From contig JBAZRW010000020.1 in NCBI GenBank assembly GCA_041662785.1, positions 1-16,256 of the forward strand: a stretch of DNA of 16,256 nt, given 5' to 3'. The position numbers were made by a program, and so were the translations under genes. The first letter of the stretch is position 1. The number at the start of each line of letters is the position of its first letter. This stretch comes from Bdellovibrionales bacterium (lineage in GTDB: Bacteria; Pseudomonadota; Alphaproteobacteria; UBA9219). Below the pieces are notes generated by a model. That model was not told the origin of the DNA. It worked only from the letters and a program-made list of their open reading frames with translations, and made no database searches. This document shows, piece after piece, positions 13,015 to 16,256 of the stretch.

Positions 13015-13923
13015 GTGAACATCGCCTCATCCAGCTTGCCGGTTCTTAAGGGAGAGGGAAATCTTTCCTTCTACCTGCGGGAAATCCGCAAGTTTCCTAT
13101 GCTGGATCCGAATGAGGAGTTCATGCTGGCCAAGGCATGGCGTGAGCATGGCGACATCGACGCGGCGCATAAGCTGGTGACCAGCCATCTGCGCCTTGTC
13201 GCCAAAATCGCCATGGGCTATCGCGGCTATGGCCTTCCGGTGTCTGAGCTGATTTCCGAAGGCAACATCGGCATGATGCAGGCGGTCAAGCGCTTTGATC
13301 CTGACCGAGGCTTTCGCCTTGCCACCTATGCGATGTGGTGGATCCGCGCCGCGATACAGGAATATATTTTGCATTCGTGGTCGCTGGTCAAAATCGGCAC
13401 GACCGCCGCGCAAAAGAAGCTGTTCTTCAATCTTCGCCGCCTGAAAAACGACATGCGCGCTATCGACAATGGGGAGTTGTCGCCAGAGCAAGTCACGCAT
13501 ATCGCCCAGCAACTCGCCGTTCCCGAAGGCGATGTCGTCTCCATGAACCGGCGCATGAGCGGTGGCGGCGATCAGTCGCTGAATGCGCCTATTTCTATGG
13601 GCGGTGAGGATGGCGATGGCGAGTGGATGGATTGGCTGGCGGATGAGTCCGACAGTCAGGAACATCTTCTAGGGGTCGAGCAAGAGCGCCAGCACCGCGA
13701 GAGGCTCTTGGCGCAGGCCATGCTGCATTTGAATGAGCGCGAGCGCGATATTATCGCTGCCCGCCGCATGAGCGATCCGCCCGTGACGCTCGACGATTTG
13801 TCGCAAAAGTTCGGCATCAGTCGTGAGCGCGTGCGTCAGTTGGAAGTTCGCGCCTTTGAAAAGCTGCAAGAAAGCATCAAAAAAGCAGCCGTTAAAGAAG
13901 GTCTCATCATCGAAGGGAGGTAG
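13015..13923 (+). CDS. rpoH: RNA polymerase heat-shock sigma factor (sigma32)
   Basis: RpoH directs RNA polymerase to heat-shock promoters. The product has region 1.2/2 (NLSFYLREIRKFPML near the start; AAHKLVTSHLRLVAKIA; GYGLPVSELISEGNIGMMQA; RFDPDRGFRLATYAMWWIRAAI) and the RpoH-specific box QKKLFFNLRRLK. Region 4 ends in the helix-turn-helix VTLDDLSQKFGISRERVRQLE. Similarity begins at the valine of VNIASSSLPVL, so I use GTG 13015, with AGG 9 bases upstream; the open frame starts at TTG 12988 without a ribosome-binding site. The length of 302 residues is normal. The FMN reductase gene starts 3 bases after its stop, so the two form an operon. Confidence 0.95.
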   Translation: MNIASSSLPVLKGEGNLSFYLREIRKFPMLDPNEEFMLAKAWREHGDIDAAHKLVTSHLRLVAKIAMGYRGYGLPVSELISEGNIGMMQAVKRFDPDRGFRLATYAMWWIRAAIQEYILHSWSLVKIGTTAAQKKLFFNLRRLKNDMRAIDNGELSPEQVTHIAQQLAVPEGDVVSMNRRMSGGGDQSLNAPISMGGEDGDGEWMDWLADESDSQEHLLGVEQERQHRERLLAQAMLHLNERERDIIAARRMSDPPVTLDDLSQKFGISRERVRQLEVRAFEKLQESIKKAAVKEGLIIEGR

Positions 13924-13926
13924 CTT

Positions 13927-14475
13927 ATGGCCAACTATCCAATCGCTGTTATCGTCGGCAGTCTTCGCCAAGATTCCTACAATCGCAAACTGGCGCAGGC
14001 CCTTATCCGGCTCGCCCCGCCAGAGTTTTCGTTCACGATGGCTGAGATTGGCGATCTGCCCCTTTACAATCAGGACGACGACGATCATCCGGCGGGGTCT
14101 GTCAAGCGGTTGAAGGCCGCCATTGCGGCGTCCAAGGGGCTCCTCTTTCTAACGCCAGAGTATAACCGTTCGCTTTCGGGCGTGTTGAAAAACGCGCTTG
14201 ATCATGCCTCACGCCCCTATGGCCAAAGCGCGTGGGCGGGAAAGCCCGCTGGCGTATTGGGCGCTTCGGTGGGTGTCCTTGGGACGGCGCTGGCGCAGCA
14301 GCATCTGCGCTCTATCCTTGCCTATCTGGATGTGCCGACGATGAGCCAGCCAGAGGCCTATGTGAAGGTTGAGGATACGCTGTTCGATGCCGATGGCAAC
14401 ATCGGTGAGGGTAGCAAAAAATTCCTTCAAGGCTGGATGGACCATTACGTCGCGTGGATCAAACAGCACGCGTAA
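13927..14475 (+). CDS. NAD(P)H-dependent FMN reductase (flavodoxin-like)
   Basis: A 182-residue flavodoxin-fold oxidoreductase of the NADPH-dependent FMN reductase family, which includes the chromate and quinone reductases ChrR/YieF. The FMN-phosphate loop is near the start (IVGSLRQDSYNRKLAQAL). The family block FLTPEYNRSLSGVLKNALDHAS contacts the flavin ring, and GKPAGVLGAS-G--GT follows. It is likely cytosolic and involved in quinone, metal or azo reduction under oxidative stress; the substrate cannot be read from sequence. A strong GGGAGG lies inside the end of rpoH, 3-10 bases upstream, so it is cotranscribed and probably coupled with the heat-shock sigma factor. Confidence 0.88.
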   Translation: MANYPIAVIVGSLRQDSYNRKLAQALIRLAPPEFSFTMAEIGDLPLYNQDDDDHPAGSVKRLKAAIAASKGLLFLTPEYNRSLSGVLKNALDHASRPYGQSAWAGKPAGVLGASVGVLGTALAQQHLRSILAYLDVPTMSQPEAYVKVEDTLFDADGNIGEGSKKFLQGWMDHYVAWIKQHA

Positions 14476-14589
14476 GGGGTGAGGGCTGCACCTATGAGAT
14501 GGCGGCGTATTATTCCCTTGCCGTGGACAAAATCAGAGGGAGGGTCTCAGCTATGAGACGCCGCCCTCATTCACACCCTCACGGTTGCA
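14476..14589. other. structured non-coding spacer
   Basis: GTCTCA-GCTA-TGAGAC (14544-14559) is a perfect hairpin. GGCGGCGT (14501-14508) can pair over distance with ACGCCGCC (14558-14565). It separates the converging FMN reductase and ParA-type genes and may end transcription of one or both, but there is no T-run. Confidence 0.45.
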
Positions 14590-15612
14590 TCACAGACACG
14601 CCACAAGCGCCTCGACAGCGTCGCGGCTGTTTTTTAAATATTCGGGCATAACTTGAACTCGATGTCCATTAATCGTCTGTTTCCCAGTTTGTAGCTTTGA
14701 AAAAGGAAGACCTTTTGCAAAGGCAACAACCCCTGTCGTCTGGAAATCTCGAATTTCTACGAATCCCAACTTAGTCTGTTTGAAGGTAAAAATTTCTGGC
14801 TCCATTTTTAACAAATTTTGGATATCAGCTTGAATTGCAGCAAGTACTGCTGCGTATGCAGAGGCCGGTCCCATATATTGGGTAATGCGGTTCTTTGCAA
14901 TCAGATGCACTTTTGGGAGAGCCCGTCCCCCAGCTTTTAATTTTGTTGCGAAAGCATATGACGCATAAATTTCGGACGGTAGTTTTAGGCCATAGATAAG
15001 CGAAAAAGCATTTTGAATTGCTCGACGAGATGAGTCATCCGCCATAACGGGTAGGACAATCCTGTCCGTACTGGCTAGTGCAATTTGCGTATACAAGGAA
15101 AAACTCGGGTTACAATCAAGAAAGACGGTATCGTAGTCGTCTTTCACTTGGTCAAAAAAGTCCTTGAGCCAGTCAATAACGGCAATCCATGCGTTTGTGC
15201 CAGGAATGCTGTTATTTGCCAATGTATTGACTGCATTTGCCTGTAACTCGAGTAACGGATCGCCGCAGACTAAGTCGATATTCAACGGAATACTAGAATT
15301 ATAATCACACGGTTTGGTTATGAAATCGTGCGCATTAAACTTTGGCGGCGTATATGGCGATGGCAAACGGAGTTGAAAATATCCGCCTAAGCTACATCGA
15401 GGCACCAACCCATGCCGCCCCAAAAGTTTATTGCTGCCATTATTATTTAACCCGCCCAACATGAGTTCAGATAAATTTGCTTGAGGGCAAATGTCTACTG
15501 CAAGAATCCTTTTCTTAGGATGTTTCTCCGCGTATCGATTAATGGCTTGAAAGGCTAGACTCGTCTTTCCAGTGCCACCTTTATTGTTCCAAAAAGCATA
15601 TTTTATATCCAT
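14590..15612 (-). CDS. ParA/Soj-type ATPase
   Basis: A 340-residue P-loop ATPase of the ParA/MinD superfamily. The deviant Walker A motif NNKGGTGKTS lies at residues ~9-18, the A' motif at VDICPQANLSEL (with the aspartate retained), and Walker B at YDTVFLDCNPSFSL. ParA proteins move plasmids, chromosome origins or protein clusters by ATP-dependent DNA binding. No ParB gene and no long N-terminal helix-turn-helix are visible. The C-terminal ~100 residues, after ALPKVHLIAKN, are not typical of chromosomal Soj. The start ATG 15612 has GGAGG 5 bases upstream. The gene looks AT-richer than its neighbours, has its own promoter under a 21-bp operator array, and so is probably of mobile-element origin. 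Confidence 0.82.
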   Translation of the reverse strand: MDIKYAFWNNKGGTGKTSLAFQAINRYAEKHPKKRILAVDICPQANLSELMLGGLNNNGSNKLLGRHGLVPRCSLGGYFQLRLPSPYTPPKFNAHDFITKPCDYNSSIPLNIDLVCGDPLLELQANAVNTLANNSIPGTNAWIAVIDWLKDFFDQVKDDYDTVFLDCNPSFSLYTQIALASTDRIVLPVMADDSSRRAIQNAFSLIYGLKLPSEIYASYAFATKLKAGGRALPKVHLIAKNRITQYMGPASAYAAVLAAIQADIQNLLKMEPEIFTFKQTKLGFVEIRDFQTTGVVAFAKGLPFSKLQTGKQTINGHRVQVMPEYLKNSRDAVEALVACL

Positions 15613-15636
15613 AGTTCCTCCGAAACGTTTGAAACA

Positions 15637-15699
15637 TTGTCCTCAATGGACATGATAGCGTCTTTTAGGGACGCCGTCAAGTCTTTTATTGACATTCCG
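15637..15699. repeat. three 21-bp-spaced GTC-N7-GAC dyads (operator or parS-like array)
   Basis: The cores are GTC-CTCAATG-GAC (15639-15651), GTC-TTTTAGG-GAC (15660-15672) and GTC-TTTTATT-GAC (15681-15693). The start-to-start distance is exactly 21 bp twice. The second copy extends to GCGTC/GACGC arms. The array coincides with the predicted promoter of the ParA-type gene. AAACGTTT (15623-15630), a further small palindrome, lies between the array and the ribosome-binding site. Confidence 0.8.
15652..15680 (-). promoter_or_regulatory. promoter of the ParA-type gene
   Basis: On the minus strand: TTGACG (15680-15675), a 17-bp spacer and TATCAT (15657-15652), each 5 of 6 to consensus. The spacer is exactly the middle dyad of the 21-bp array. 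The start point near 15645 lies in the first dyad. Confidence 0.75.
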
Positions 15700-15719
15700 C
15701 GGAGTTGGTCATTATACGT

Positions 15720-15739
15720 GAGGATTAAAAATAATCCTC
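15720..15739. repeat. GAGGATTA / TAATCCTC hairpin
   Basis: Perfect 8-bp arms around AAAA, followed by TTT on the plus strand. It could be an operator, or a terminator limiting transcription out of the ParA gene region. Confidence 0.5.
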
Positions 15740-15810
15740 TTTCACGGATGCTCTGACGATCATTTTGCAAGGGCAGGCGGTGTGTCTCACCAGCCTCATG
15801 CTGTCCCTTG

Positions 15811-16100
15811 CCCGCGCCCTCGTCACGCCGCTCTTGCGGCGTGCAAAAAAGAAGAGGCGCGGGTCGGCGGGTTAAACCCCGCCAGACGGAAAAAGGGAAA
15901 CAAAAGGGACGACAGGATTTGCAAAAATAGGCTTATTGCCTATTTTTGGCCTTCGGCCTCGCTTGGCTTCGCCCAAGGGCTTGCCAAGTCTCGCGCCAAA
16001 CGCTCGTTAATCTCGCGTTTGGTGAACCTGCTTCCTGCTACGCTCTGCGAGCTTCGCAGGACTTCGTCGCAGGCGCTCATACATCTTGTTGTCTTGGCCA
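15811..16100. other. palindrome-rich non-coding tract
   Basis: This holds successive hairpins: CACGCCGC-TCTT-GCGGCGTG (15824-15843), GGCGGG/CCCGCC (15866-15883), a terminator-like AAAAATAGGC/GCCTATTTTT (15923-15947), CTTGGC/GCCAAG with inner GCCC/GGGC (15962-15988), CCAAACGC/GCGTTTGG (15996-16022), and CTGCGA/TCGCAG (16045-16059). A 131-codon plus-strand frame crosses the tract but looks like chance. I do not recognise the element; it could be a structured RNA or the flank of a mobile element. Confidence 0.55.
15923..15947. terminator. terminator-like hairpin, symmetrical
   Basis: Perfect 10-bp arms AAAAATAGGC and GCCTATTTTT around TTATT, ending in five T on the plus strand with the mirrored A-run before it. 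The stem is AU-rich, so it would be a moderate terminator in either direction. Confidence 0.55.
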
Positions 16101-16102
16101 TT

Positions 16103-16130
16103 AAAAAAGAGGCCCGTAGGCCTCTTTTTT
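16103..16130. terminator. bidirectional Rho-independent terminator
   Basis: AAAAAAGAGGCC-CGTA-GGCCTCTTTTTT, perfect over 12 bp. It has the same design as the terminator at 11355-11388 and closes the palindrome-rich tract. Confidence 0.9.
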
Positions 16131-16213
16131 GGCTCTCCCTCAAAGGATGGGGCAAAGGCGGACTTCTGATAAGATAGAAGCCGCCAAGCCACCCATCCAA
16201 GAGGAGCCCGCCA

Positions 16214-16256
16214 ATGCCTTACGATCATCTTATCACTGGATTGCCATTTCTAAAAG
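16214..16256 (+). CDS. start of an unidentified gene (partial)
   Basis: ATG 16214 has GAGGAG 8 bases upstream and reads MPYDHLITGLPFLK to the window edge. Fourteen codons are too few to identify the product. Confidence 0.5.
   Translation, partial: MPYDHLITGLPFLK

Noticed and set aside
13027..13665. 212-codon minus-strand frame opposite rpoH
   Set aside because: Shadow of a clearly coding sigma factor gene.
15782..16177. 131-codon open frame in the palindrome-rich tract
   Set aside because: The start is weak, the frame crosses six hairpins and a terminator, and composition is arginine/leucine-rich as in chance frames over GC-rich palindromes.
1..16256. tRNA or rRNA genes
   Set aside because: I found no T-arm motif with a matching acceptor stem and no rRNA-like sequence on either strand by eye.

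Overview
The window reads as a chromosomal segment of an alphaproteobacterium with mid-range GC. I infer this from the RpoH and IHF-beta sequences, the small Flp pilin, TTAA-N7-TTAA boxes of the type bound by the alphaproteobacterial cell-cycle regulator CtrA, and a family of palindromic CGTCATCCCCGCG...GGGGATCC intergenic repeats. I cannot place it below class.

Left part (1-3400). A histidine biosynthesis pair, hisG then hisD, runs on the minus strand, but hisD is broken. Its first ~168 codons are at 1964-1461 and its last ~20 codons at about 130-68. The ~240 codons between them are replaced by ~1.3 kb of AT-richer foreign DNA. That DNA holds a decayed DNA methyltransferase fragment, an XRE-type regulator, and a LuxR-type autoinducer-binding protein that stops at the hisD junction before its DNA-binding domain. 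hisG has a good promoter whose -10 box lies under a perfect 12-bp-arm palindrome. ihfB is divergent from hisG.

Middle (3400-11400). A KefB/YbaL-type antiporter gene, an Flp pilin gene and a CorA gene are followed by four genes that look like part of a type IV pilus system of the R64/PilS-PilM-PilV kind. These are a PilS-like pilin, a second pilin-like protein without a normal prepilin motif, a PilM-like protein, and a PilV-like prepilin. The last carries a phage-tailspike-type Peptidase_S74 self-cleaving chaperone at its C-terminus, the most unusual protein here. The antiporter, flp and pilS-like promoters share one geometry: a CtrA-like box starting 26-27 bp upstream of a -10-like hexamer. 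The spaces between the pilin genes are filled with the palindromic repeat family.

Right part (11400-16256). A small secreted cysteine-rich protein (minus strand) is followed by rluD, rpoH and an NADPH-dependent FMN reductase (plus strand). An AT-richer ParA-type ATPase gene then runs on the minus strand. Its promoter is covered by three GTC-N7-GAC dyads at exactly 21-bp spacing, which looks like an autoregulatory operator or centromere-like array. Beyond it is a ~450-bp palindrome-rich non-coding tract ending in a perfect terminator, and then the first 14 codons of an unidentified gene.

The parts most worth following up are the S74-tipped pilin, the hisD disruption, the 21-bp operator array before the ParA gene, and the shared CtrA-like promoter layout.
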